This document shows positions 8,550 to 16,584 of a stretch of DNA of 32,656 nt, piece after piece. How positions within the stretch are numbered: position 1 is the first letter of the stretch; each line of letters starts with the position of its first letter. Below the pieces are notes generated by a model, which worked only from the letters and a program-made list of their open reading frames with translations, had not been told where the DNA came from and ran no database searches. This DNA is from CAYLLN01 sp036496265. Its GTDB lineage: Bacteria; Planctomycetota; Planctomycetia; Pirellulales; Pirellulaceae. The stretch is taken from NCBI GenBank assembly GCA_036496265.1, contig DASXLL010000380.1, forward strand, positions 1 through 32,656, in the 5' to 3' direction. Both the position numbers and the translations under genes were made by a program.

Positions 8550-9005
8550 ATGCTCGAATACGATTTCGAAAACAGCGTCGGCTTTTGGATCTGTCAGTCG
8601 TCCAACGTCTTTCAGCGGGCTTTCAACGAAGAGCTGGCGCCCCAGGGCGTAACCTTCCGGCAAGCGCAGGTGCTCGGTTGCTTGGCGCTGGAGACTCGCT
8701 TGTCGCAGACCGATTTGGCCGACCGCATGCGGATCGAACCGCCGACACTGGTGGGAATTCTCGACCGGATGGAGCGCGACGGCTGGATTCGCCGCGGCGG
8801 CGACCTGAACGACCGTCGCAAAAAGCTGGTTGAGGCCACGGCGGCCGCCAAGCCGGCGTGGAGCAAGATTATCGCAGTCGCGAAGCGGGTTCGGACTCGA
8901 GCGACGCGAGGGATGACGCCAAATCAACTGGCACAGCTCAAAAAACTGCTCGGATTAGTCCAGGCGAATTTGGAACAGTCGGACGAGCAGCGCGAAGCGG
9001 GATAG
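8550..9005 (+). CDS. MarR-family transcriptional regulator
   Basis: 151 residues, normal for the family. The winged helix-turn-helix runs from about TFRQAQVLGCLALE through LSQTDLADRMRIEPPTLVGILDRMERDGWIRR. The wing carries DLNDRRKK, close to the usual D-x-x-D-R-R motif. Flanking N- and C-terminal helices should form the dimer interface. It stands first in an apparent operon with an RND adaptor (4 bp downstream) and pump, so it very likely represses the efflux system and is released by a ligand, as in MexR/EmrR-type systems. The ligand is unknown. Confidence 0.93.
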   Translation: MLEYDFENSVGFWICQSSNVFQRAFNEELAPQGVTFRQAQVLGCLALETRLSQTDLADRMRIEPPTLVGILDRMERDGWIRRGGDLNDRRKKLVEATAAAKPAWSKIIAVAKRVRTRATRGMTPNQLAQLKKLLGLVQANLEQSDEQREAG

Positions 9006-9009
9006 ATAC

Positions 9010-10299
9010 ATGAGTTCAAAGTTCAAAGTTCAAAGTTCAAAGTTCGTTGCCGCAGCCGCACTGTTGTGGTTGTGCGGGACGATCGCGTTTGGCCAATCGC
9101 CGAAGGGCGGAAAGACAGGAGCGGCGCCGCCGGCGCCGAAGGTGCTGGTGACTGCAGCTCGGGCGGACGTGGTGTCGGAGCCGCGGACATTCGTGGGCAC
9201 GGTAAAGCCAATTCGCCACAGCGTCGTCGGTAGCGCCGCGGCGGGGCGCGTTGAAGAATATCTCATCAACGAAGGTGACGCGGTAAAGGCAGGTCAACCG
9301 ATTGCCATCTTGCGCCGCGGCATTATCAAGGCGGAAGTCGATTCGGCTCGGGCGAACCTGGTGATGCGGCAAGCGGAGCTGGCCGAGATGGAAAAGTCGT
9401 TCCAGGAAGAAGTCGATCAAGGGCAAGCCAAGCTGGCCGTTGCCCAGGCGGAGTTGGCGTTTCGATTGGGGAAGCTCCAGCGCTCAAAATCGTTGGGCAC
9501 ATCGGTATCGCGCGAGCTCTATGAAGAAGATAGCTCGCTGGCGTCGAAGGCGGACGCGAGCGTTCACGAGCATCAGGCAGCGGTGCGAATGCTGACGCAA
9601 GGCGCCCGGCAGATGAAAACCGAACAGGCCCGCGCTCGCGTTTCGGCGCAGCTAGCCGAACTGCAGCGCCTGGAGGAACAATTCGACCGCCACACCATGA
9701 AAGCCCCGTTCGACGGCTGGGTCTCGGCAGAGAGAACCGAGATCGGTCAGTGGGTCATGCAGGGCGATCCAGTGGCTGAAATCGTCGAGTTGAACGAAGC
9801 CGATGTGGAAATCGCGGTCGTCGAAGACTTTATCGCGAATTTGCATACGTCGGTGGAAGGCCGAGTGGAAGTGCCGGCTTTGCCGAACGAAAGATTTGTT
9901 GGCCGCGTGGCGATGATTAACCCGCAAGCCGATTCGCGGTCGCATACGTTTCCGGTGAAGATCCGCGTTCAAAACCGAATCGAGAATGACCAGCCGGTGC
10001 TCAAGGCGGGCATGTTTGCTCGCGTCACGCTTTCAGTTGGCAAGCCGACACAATGCGTTCTCGTGCCCAAAGACGCCGTCGTGCTCGGCGGCCCGTCGCC
10101 GATGGTGCTGCTTGCCGCTGCCGCCGGTGATAAGACCACCGTCCGCCCCGTGCCGGTCCAACTCGGCCCCGCCCAGGGCAGTTGGATTGCCGTCTTTGGC
10201 GATCTCAAGGAAGGCGATCCCGTGATTGTTGAAGGCAACGAACGTGTGCGGCCGGGACAGGAGATAAGGACGGAGCCGAAGGAAGTAGCTTACCCGTAA
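9010..10299 (+). CDS. RND efflux periplasmic adaptor subunit (HlyD/MFP family)
   Basis: 429 residues. The signal peptide is about 1-28, with n-region SSKFKVQSSKF written in a heptamer array and hydrophobic VAAAALLWLCGTIAFG. A lipoyl-like half-motif VEEYLINEGDAVKAGQPIA lies at 81-99. A long alpha-helical hairpin with many Ala/Glu/Gln spans about 105-225, the second lipoyl half is HTMKAPFDGWVSAERTEIGQ, and beta-barrel and membrane-proximal domains end near 425. The protein bridges the inner-membrane pump to an outer-membrane channel. It follows marR by 4 bp and precedes the pump gene by 175 bp, a gap filled by a palindromic repeat. No outer-membrane factor gene is in the window. Confidence 0.93.
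   Translation: MSSKFKVQSSKFVAAAALLWLCGTIAFGQSPKGGKTGAAPPAPKVLVTAARADVVSEPRTFVGTVKPIRHSVVGSAAAGRVEEYLINEGDAVKAGQPIAILRRGIIKAEVDSARANLVMRQAELAEMEKSFQEEVDQGQAKLAVAQAELAFRLGKLQRSKSLGTSVSRELYEEDSSLASKADASVHEHQAAVRMLTQGARQMKTEQARARVSAQLAELQRLEEQFDRHTMKAPFDGWVSAERTEIGQWVMQGDPVAEIVELNEADVEIAVVEDFIANLHTSVEGRVEVPALPNERFVGRVAMINPQADSRSHTFPVKIRVQNRIENDQPVLKAGMFARVTLSVGKPTQCVLVPKDAVVLGGPSPMVLLAAAAGDKTTVRPVPVQLGPAQGSWIAVFGDLKEGDPVIVEGNERVRPGQEIRTEPKEVAYP
9014..9045 (+). repeat. Heptamer array inside the adaptor signal peptide
   Basis: gttcaaa is repeated four times in perfect tandem (9014-9041), plus gttc. Three units make 21 nt, so it translates as a 7-residue repeat (SSKFKVQ), providing the basic n-region of the signal peptide. 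Confidence 0.9.
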
Positions 10300-10301
10300 A
10301 G

Positions 10302-10447
10302 AAAGCACAAAGCACGAAATTCGAAATCCGAAACAAATTCAAAATCGAAAACTCAAGTGATTCAAACGGGAGAAGTATTCGTTTTGAGCATTTAGATTTT
10401 GTGCTTCGTGCTTGTTTCGGATTTCGTGCTTCGGATTTCGAATTTTG
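10302..10447. repeat. Heptamer-period palindrome within the efflux operon
   Basis: The left arm (10302-10345) has 7-nt words aaagcac, aaagcac, gaaattc, gaaatcc, gaaacaa. The right arm (about 10395-10447) has tgcttcg, tgcttgt, ttcggat, ttcgtgc, ttcggat, ttcgaat. The arms are imperfect reverse complements separated by about 50 nt. The element sits between the adaptor stop and the pump GTG start and could fold in the operon mRNA. Confidence 0.8.
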
Positions 10448-10474
10448 ACCACCAAATAAATCTGGTTTCTGCCC

Positions 10475-13400
10475 GTGATTCAGCAATTTGTTCACAACCC
10501 CGTCAAAGTCACCGTTGGCGTCATTTTGGTGATGCTATTCGGCGTTCTGGCAATGTTCCGGATGCCGATGCAGCTCACGCCGGAAGTCGAAATTCCGACG
10601 CTGACGATCGAGACCGCGTGGCCCGGCGCGAGCCCCCAGGAAGTCGAACAGGAAATCGTTCAGGAGCAGGAGGAGCAGCTCAAGAGCGTCGAAGGCGTTC
10701 GCAAAATGTCCTCCGAGAGCATGGACTCAATGGGCCGAGTCACGCTGGAGTTTCCTGTCGGAACGAACACGCAAGAGGCTCTGATCAAGGTCAACACCAA
10801 GCTCGCCCAGGTTCCCAGTTATCCCGAAGACGCCCGCGAACCGGTCATCAACACCAGCAACGCGGCCAACCGCCCGATTGCGTGGTTCATCCTCGGCCAA
10901 CGCGTTCCGCCGCGTGAAGACGCGGACAAGCTCATTGCTCAGCATCCCGATCTGAAGCCGGCGATTGACCAGGTTTATTCGTCCCGCAGCGATGGCCTGA
11001 AGATGAATCGCCTCCGCCGTCTGGCCGGAAAAGACGAGCGGGTCAATGCCTGGCTGCCGCCGCAGATGGATATTTCCACGAAGCGCAAGTTCGCCGAAGA
11101 TTTCATTGAAGCGAACTTCGAGCGAGTCGAAGGAGTTTCCAACTCCAACGTGCTTGGCGGTCGCGAGGAAGAGCTGCAAGTCGTCATCGATCCGCAAAAG
11201 CTGGCGGCCCGCGGCCTGACTGTCACCGATGTTCGTGCGGCGCTCCGCGCCCAAAACGAGGACACATCCGGCGGCGACTACTGGGAAGGCAAACGCCGCT
11301 ACATTGTCCGCACGCTGGGCCAGTTCCGCTCGCCGCAGCAAGTTGAAAACGCAATTCTCTCCCGCAAAGACGGCGTTCCCGTTTATGTGCGCGACGTCGG
11401 ACACGCCGAGCTGGGCTACAAGAAGCCCGATGGCTTCGTCCGCCGCTTCGGCAGCACTTGCATCGCCGTCAACGCTCTCCGCGAAGTTGGCGCTAACGTT
11501 CTGGACGTCGAGAACCGCCTGCACACGGCCTGCAACTCGCTTAACGAAAACCTGCTCCATCAACGCGGCCTGGAGCTCGTTCAAGTCTATGACGAAAGCG
11601 ATTACATCGTTTCCGCGCGTAACCTTGTCCGTGACAATCTCATTTACGGCAGCCTCTTCACCTTTGGCACGCTGCTCGTCTTTCTTCGCAGCGGCTGGTC
11701 CACCGCGGTCATTTTCGCCCACATCATCATCAGCACGATCGGCGCGTTTATCGTCATGGCTCTGCTGGGCCGCTCGCTCAACGTCCCGGCGCTCGGCGGC
11801 CTCGCCTTCGCCGTCGGCATGCTCGTCGATAACGCGATCGTCATGCTCGAAAACATTTTCCGCCGGCATCAGCAGGGCGAAAGCGCTGAGGAAGCCTCGG
11901 TCAATGGCGCGGGCGAGGTGTGGGGCGCGCTGTTGAACGCGACACTCGCCAACCTGGCCGTGTTCATTCCCGTGCTTTTCATCAAAGACGAAGCCGGGCA
12001 GCTTTTTCGCGACATCGCCATCGCGATCAGCGCGGCAGTGGCTCTTTCGATGCTCGTCGCCGTCGCCGTCGTTCCCACGGCAGCCATGCGCATCCTTCGC
12101 CGCAGCGACCGCCGCCACGAACAAAACGGCGACGCTTCCCGCGCGGTCCAGCACCCTTCATTCCTATCTTTCATCCTTTCTCCGATCAAACCACTCCTCG
12201 CGGTTGCCGACTCCATCGCGACCTGGATGGTCGGCCTCTTAATTGGCGCGAACGAACGCCTTCAACGCGGCTTCACTCCTCGCCTCACCTTCATTCTGCT
12301 GGTCGTCATCGGCTCCTCCGTCGCCACCTGGCTCTTCTTGCCCAAAGTCGAATATCTGCCCAGCGGCAATCAAAATCTCGTCATCGCGATTCTGCTGCCC
12401 CCGCCCGGCTATAACCTCGATCAATTGCTGGCGATGGGCAACGTAGTCGAGGAAGGCCTCAAGCCTTATTGGGATGTCGATCCGTCCGACACGGCGGCGA
12501 TCAAAAAGCTTGATGGCCCGCCGATCGAGGATTTTTTCTTCGTCGCCCGCAACCGCCAGGTGTTCTGCGGCGTGCGCTCGGCGGATCCCGCGCGGGCTGC
12601 CCAGCTGGGTCCCGTCATTCAGCGTCTGGGCGACCGCCTGCCCGGCACTTTCCTTGTCGCCAAGCAAACGAGTCTCTTCGAGCAAGGCCTCACCGCCGGC
12701 CGCACCGTCGATGTCGAAATCACCGGCCCGGATATCCATCAGCTCGTGGCCCTGGGCGGCCGCATGTTCGGGCAAATCGGCTCCCTGCTCGACGAAAAGC
12801 AGGCTCGCCGCGACCGCACGTTCACTGAAGGCGTCGCTCCGCCGCGGCAAACGCAAGTTTTCCCGCAGCCGAGCCTCGATCTTTCCAATCCCGAAATCTG
12901 GATCATCCCCAAGCTCGATCAGGCCGCCGATCTGCAACTCACCGCCGCCGACCTGGGTTACTCAGTCGATGCCCTCGTCGATGGTGCGTATGCCACCGAT
13001 TACTACAGCGGCGGCGACAAGATCGACCTGCGGATCGTGGGCGAAGAGCAATTCGCGAAAAGCTCGCAGGGCCTCGCTTCATTACCGATCGCCACGCCCA
13101 CCGGACAACTCGTGCCACTCGAAGCGATCGCGAACATCTCCATTCAAAGCGGCCCGGAGCAGGTTAATCATCGCACCCGCCAACGTGCCATCACATTGCA
13201 GGTCACGCCACCGCTAAAAATGCCGCTCGAAGAAGCCATGGACCTCATCACGTCGCAGGTCATCGATCCGCTTCGCGCCGGCGGCGAGCTGGCCGGCGGC
13301 TACAACGTCAACCTCGCGGGCACGGCCGACAAATTGCGGTCAACTTGGACGAGCCTCAAGTGGAATCTGGCCCTGGCTGTTCTCATTACATACCTCTTGA

Positions 13401-13972
13401 TGGCGGCCACGTTCGAGTCGTGGGTTTATCCCTTCGTCGTCATCGTCACCGTGCCGATCGGCGCCGTCGGCGGCTTTATGGGCCTCTGGCTGCTGAATTT
13501 ATGGGTTCTGCAGCCGCTCGACGTGCTGACGATGCTCGGCTTCATCATGTTGGTCGGCACGGTCGTCAATAACCCCATTCTCATCGTCGAGCAATCGCTG
13601 GTTCACTGGCACGAGGACGGCTTGCCGATCGGCGAGGCCGTCGTCGAAAGCGTTCGTACCCGCATTCGGCCCATCTTCATGACGACGCTCGGCGGTCTCG
13701 TCGGCCTCTTGCCGCTCGTCCTCGCCCCCGGCGCGGGCAGCGAGCTTTATCGCGGCATCGGCGCTGTGCTTCTCGGCGGCTTGCTGGTTTCAACCGTCGT
13801 CACGCTTGTCTTCGTGCCGGCATTGCTCAGTCTGATGATGGAGCTCAGAACCCATCTGGCCGAACGGCTCTGGCCAACGGTCGGGGACAAGCGTCACGAC
13901 CCTCTGTCGCCAGCAGCGTCGCGGTTGCCGGCACTCGATGAGGAAGAACCCATGCCGACAACGCGGCTATAA
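10475..13972 (+). CDS. RND efflux transporter permease (AcrB/HAE-1-like)
   Basis: 1165 residues, somewhat longer than AcrB (about 1050). It begins at GTG with FVHNPVKVTVGVILVMLFG as TM1. PMQLTPEVEIPTLTIETAWPGASPQEVE opens the first pore domain. Around residue 450, GMLVDNAIVMLENIFRR is the TM4 proton-relay motif, with Asp452 and Asn453 where AcrB has two Asp. The second half repeats the architecture: TYLLMAATFESWVYPFVVIVTVPIGAVGG and GFIMLVGTVVNNPILIVEQSL. About 50 extra residues (near 145-195, REDADKLIAQ through AWLPPQ) lie in the first periplasmic region. It exports hydrophobic compounds using the proton gradient, together with the upstream adaptor. The substrate is not predictable. Confidence 0.93.
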   Translation: MIQQFVHNPVKVTVGVILVMLFGVLAMFRMPMQLTPEVEIPTLTIETAWPGASPQEVEQEIVQEQEEQLKSVEGVRKMSSESMDSMGRVTLEFPVGTNTQEALIKVNTKLAQVPSYPEDAREPVINTSNAANRPIAWFILGQRVPPREDADKLIAQHPDLKPAIDQVYSSRSDGLKMNRLRRLAGKDERVNAWLPPQMDISTKRKFAEDFIEANFERVEGVSNSNVLGGREEELQVVIDPQKLAARGLTVTDVRAALRAQNEDTSGGDYWEGKRRYIVRTLGQFRSPQQVENAILSRKDGVPVYVRDVGHAELGYKKPDGFVRRFGSTCIAVNALREVGANVLDVENRLHTACNSLNENLLHQRGLELVQVYDESDYIVSARNLVRDNLIYGSLFTFGTLLVFLRSGWSTAVIFAHIIISTIGAFIVMALLGRSLNVPALGGLAFAVGMLVDNAIVMLENIFRRHQQGESAEEASVNGAGEVWGALLNATLANLAVFIPVLFIKDEAGQLFRDIAIAISAAVALSMLVAVAVVPTAAMRILRRSDRRHEQNGDASRAVQHPSFLSFILSPIKPLLAVADSIATWMVGLLIGANERLQRGFTPRLTFILLVVIGSSVATWLFLPKVEYLPSGNQNLVIAILLPPPGYNLDQLLAMGNVVEEGLKPYWDVDPSDTAAIKKLDGPPIEDFFFVARNRQVFCGVRSADPARAAQLGPVIQRLGDRLPGTFLVAKQTSLFEQGLTAGRTVDVEITGPDIHQLVALGGRMFGQIGSLLDEKQARRDRTFTEGVAPPRQTQVFPQPSLDLSNPEIWIIPKLDQAADLQLTAADLGYSVDALVDGAYATDYYSGGDKIDLRIVGEEQFAKSSQGLASLPIATPTGQLVPLEAIANISIQSGPEQVNHRTRQRAITLQVTPPLKMPLEEAMDLITSQVIDPLRAGGELAGGYNVNLAGTADKLRSTWTSLKWNLALAVLITYLLMAATFESWVYPFVVIVTVPIGAVGGFMGLWLLNLWVLQPLDVLTMLGFIMLVGTVVNNPILIVEQSLVHWHEDGLPIGEAVVESVRTRIRPIFMTTLGGLVGLLPLVLAPGAGSELYRGIGAVLLGGLLVSTVVTLVFVPALLSLMMELRTHLAERLWPTVGDKRHDPLSPAASRLPALDEEEPMPTTRL

Positions 13973-13988
13973 GTTGGAACCTCAAGCC

Positions 13989-14813
13989 TTACTGCTGCGC
14001 CGCATCCTCCACAATGATTCGCAGCGAGCCCAGAATTTCGTTGTTCCACATCAGTTCCAGCGCATAAATTCCCGCTTGCGGCGGCGAGATCGGCGGCAGG
14101 GGCACCGTCATTTCGACCGTCAACAGTGGATTGTGGCACTCCACGCGGAGGTCCGACCGAAACAGCTGTGAATCATCTTCCAGGTTCACCAGCTGCAAGA
14201 TGAACGCCATCGCCCCGCGGACTTCCGTCAAGCTTAAATAGGCGAAGGGCGAACCAGACTGAAGTCCTGTCGGGGGAATCTCGAGCACGCGTTGCCCCGG
14301 CTGCAGGTTATTCGGATTCAGCGGCTGCGGCGGCTGATGCGCGGCTGTGTGAGCCGGAACGGGATGCGCCGGCTGTGCCGCGGGCGGCTGCTCCGGCGCC
14401 GGCACTTCCGGATGCCGATAAGGAGTGGGGGCCATCGGCTGCGCCGGCGGTTGTACATCGGCCGCTGGTGGCGGCGACTCATGCGATGGAGCAGGGGTCG
14501 CGGGCGAAATGGCCGGCGGCGGCGCTGGGGGGACAGGAGGCGGCGCGGAAGCCGGCATATTCGGCGAAGCAAACTGCGGCGGGGCGGAGAAATCTTCCGG
14601 AGACAATGGCGTCGGCGGCGCGAGATTCTGCACCGGCGGCGGGATGTATTGCGGCGCGGGGGCCTGGGGCTGCATCGGCGGCCCCATCTGCTTGATCACC
14701 CGGACGCCGCGAATGATGCGGTTGAAGACCCCCGCAATAATTCGTTTGCCGGTCAATTTATCTTCATAAACGTGGTCGGCGAGAATCAACGATTGCAAAA
14801 CGGGTCTAGGCAT
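13989..14813 (-). CDS. DUF6941-like protein with long Pro/Ala-rich linker
   Basis: 274 residues from the ATG at 14813; the frame is open further upstream, but PRPVLQSLILADHVYEDKLTGKRIIAGVF looks like a true domain start. That segment (2-30) and the C-terminal ~95 residues (SPFAYLSLTEVRGAMAF through LGSLRIIVED) together look like one small beta-rich domain of the DUF6941 type. About 130 residues of Pro/Ala/Gln-rich low complexity split the domain. No signal peptide or TM segment is seen, so it is probably cytosolic. Function unknown. It converges with the RND pump (16 bp gap) and diverges from aroC. Family assignment is from memory of the N-terminal pattern. Confidence 0.7.
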   Translation of the reverse strand: MPRPVLQSLILADHVYEDKLTGKRIIAGVFNRIIRGVRVIKQMGPPMQPQAPAPQYIPPPVQNLAPPTPLSPEDFSAPPQFASPNMPASAPPPVPPAPPPAISPATPAPSHESPPPAADVQPPAQPMAPTPYRHPEVPAPEQPPAAQPAHPVPAHTAAHQPPQPLNPNNLQPGQRVLEIPPTGLQSGSPFAYLSLTEVRGAMAFILQLVNLEDDSQLFRSDLRVECHNPLLTVEMTVPLPPISPPQAGIYALELMWNNEILGSLRIIVEDAAQQ

Positions 14814-14999
14814 GGGGTGGATTCGTACTGAATGGAGTCGGCGGCTTCGTTTGGTGATTGGTCTATTGTGGCAGACGATTGCAGCGTAGTCGATGAGCAT
14901 AGTGTCGTTGCGAATGGCCTATCGGTCATTTCCGAGCGAAATTAGAATTGCATCTATCGGTTCGATCATCACGCTTCTTGTCTCCCTGCTCATTTTCTC

Positions 15000-16142
15000 A
15001 TGACTCTCCGTTACTGGACCGCTGGCGAATCTCACGGCAAAACGCTGCTGGCGATCGTCGATGGTTTTCCGGCTGGCGTGCAGATTGATACGGGGCCGAT
15101 CGATGTGGAGCTGCGGCGGCGGCAGGGAGGGTATGGCCGCGGGGGCAGGCAGCGAATTGAGACAGATAGGGTCGAATTTTTGAGCGGCGTGTGGCACAAC
15201 ACGACGCTGGGCAGTCCGATTGGCCTGCAGGTTGTCAACAAAGACTACAAGCTGGAACGGCTGGATGATTTGGCGCGGCCGCGGCCGGGACATGGCGATT
15301 TGACCGGGGCGATTAAGTATTTGGGGCCGATCCGCGGTATTTTGGAGCGGGCAAGCGCTCGCGAGACGACGGTTCGCGTCGCGGCGGGGGCGCTGACCAG
15401 GCAGTTGTTGTCGCAGTTTGGCATTGAGGTAATCGGGTACGTCGTTGAACTGGGTGGCATAAAGCTCGCTGTGCCGGAATTGCCGATTGAAGAGCGGCGG
15501 AAGATTCGGGATGCGAGCGAGATCTATTCGCTCGATTTGAAGCGCGATGATGAAGTGAAAAGCCTGATCGACGAAACAGGAAAGGCGGGCGATACGCTGG
15601 GCGGGATTGTGGAGGTGCGAGTTGAGGGCCTGCCGTTTGGATTGGGTACACATGCGCAGTGGGATTTGAAGCTCGATGGCCGGATCGCGCAGGCCGTGAT
15701 GGCGGTGCAAGCGATTAAGGGCGTGGAAATCGGTCTGGGGTTCGAAGCGGCGCGGCGGCCGGGATCGCAGGTGCATGATCCGATCCAGTTTGACGAGGCG
15801 AAGCGTAATACGCCGACGCTGGGTTACGAACGGCCGACAAATAATGCGGGTGGGCTAGAGGCGGGAATGACAAATGGCCAGCCGCTGGTGGTGCGGGCGG
15901 CGAAAAAGCCGATCAGCACGCTGCGCAAGCCGCTGGAGTCGGTGAATTTGGAAACGAAGGAATCGGAAGCGGCGGCTTATGAGCGGAGCGATGTGTGTGC
16001 GGTGAGTGCGGCGAGCGTGATTGTGGAAAATGTCGTGGCGTTTGAAGTGGCTCGGGCGTTGGTGGAGAAATTCGGCAATGACAGTCTGGCGGAAATGAAG
16101 GCGCGGTACGAGTTATTTTTGAAAATGGCCCGGGAACGCTAG
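15000..16142 (+). CDS. aroC: Chorismate synthase
   Basis: 380 residues, within the usual 350-400. The enzyme converts 5-enolpyruvylshikimate-3-phosphate to chorismate, the last common step to aromatic amino acids, using reduced FMN in the cytoplasm. Family signatures are clear: GESHG near residue 9, RRRQGGYGRGGRQ, the GSPIGLQVVNKD strand, RPGHGDLTGAIKY, and RASARETTVRVAAGA with its conserved Arg/Ser/Glu/Thr. Near the C-terminus lie NNAGGLEAGMTNGQPLVVRAA and AYERSDVCAVSAASVI. The ATG at 15000 begins directly at the conserved TLRYWTAGESHG and no Shine-Dalgarno is present. It stands alone, followed by a hairpin repeat; no other shikimate genes are nearby. Confidence 0.97.
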   Translation: MTLRYWTAGESHGKTLLAIVDGFPAGVQIDTGPIDVELRRRQGGYGRGGRQRIETDRVEFLSGVWHNTTLGSPIGLQVVNKDYKLERLDDLARPRPGHGDLTGAIKYLGPIRGILERASARETTVRVAAGALTRQLLSQFGIEVIGYVVELGGIKLAVPELPIEERRKIRDASEIYSLDLKRDDEVKSLIDETGKAGDTLGGIVEVRVEGLPFGLGTHAQWDLKLDGRIAQAVMAVQAIKGVEIGLGFEAARRPGSQVHDPIQFDEAKRNTPTLGYERPTNNAGGLEAGMTNGQPLVVRAAKKPISTLRKPLESVNLETKESEAAAYERSDVCAVSAASVIVENVVAFEVARALVEKFGNDSLAEMKARYELFLKMARER

Positions 16143-16154
16143 GGCGTTCAAATT

Positions 16155-16230
16155 CCAAGAACCGAAGAACCAAAGAACCAAAAAAGCTGCACGGTTATCT
16201 TGGTTCTTGGTATTTGGTTCTTGGTTCTTT
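16155..16230. repeat. 7/8-nt word palindrome between aroC and the small HTH gene
   Basis: The left arm (16155-16186) has 8-nt units ccaagaac, cgaagaac, caaagaac. The right arm (16199-16230) has ttggttct-type 7-nt units. The arms are reverse complements, giving a strong hairpin with an ~18-nt loop between two convergent 3' ends. It could serve as a terminator. Confidence 0.75.
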
Positions 16231-16470
16231 CTACCCCGGTCCGAAGCCGTAGATGTGCTGGATGGGTGTCTTGTGGCCCCAGGCGATTTGGTCGCGGGTC
16301 ATGTTGAAGACGGAGGCGATGGCGTCGCGGTCCTCGGGGCTGGGAGTCCAGCGGCCGAGGATGATGGCGGTGACGCGCTGCTCGTCGAGGCCGCTCTTTT
16401 CGGCGAGTTGTTGCCAATGCATTTGGTGCAGCACCAAAAGTTCGGCAATTGATTTGGGCGGCTCATTCAT
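16231..16470 (-). CDS. Small XRE-like helix-turn-helix protein
   Basis: 79 residues from the ATG at 16470; a frame extension to 16506 adds 12 residues of no obvious value. Helices HWQQLAEKSGLDEQRVTAIILGRWTPSPEDRDAIASVFNM form a Cro/XRE-type HTH: LAEKSGL is the first helix-turn, and QRVTAIILGRW corresponds to the recognition helix. The C-terminus HKTPIQHIYGFGPG has no hydrophobic segment. I recall similar short proteins in many planctomycetes. It could be a DNA-binding regulator, but no target is apparent. It converges with aroC. Confidence 0.75.
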   Translation of the reverse strand: MNEPPKSIAELLVLHQMHWQQLAEKSGLDEQRVTAIILGRWTPSPEDRDAIASVFNMTRDQIAWGHKTPIQHIYGFGPG

Positions 16471-16584
16471 CGGCGAATCCTCAAGGCGGATAGTTGCACG
16501 GTCCATTTTTGGCCGCTACAAGGAAGCTGGTCGGCCGCTTTCGGCGGCGAATTACCTCTCCCATTGTTCAGCAAACTACATTCT

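Noticed and set aside
9014..9041. Possible CRISPR array
   Set aside because: Units are 7 nt in perfect tandem with no spacers; no cas gene is in the window.
10727..12154. 475-residue open frame on the minus strand inside the RND pump gene
   Set aside because: Shadow of the pump; no signal or domain, and the plus strand has clear RND motifs.
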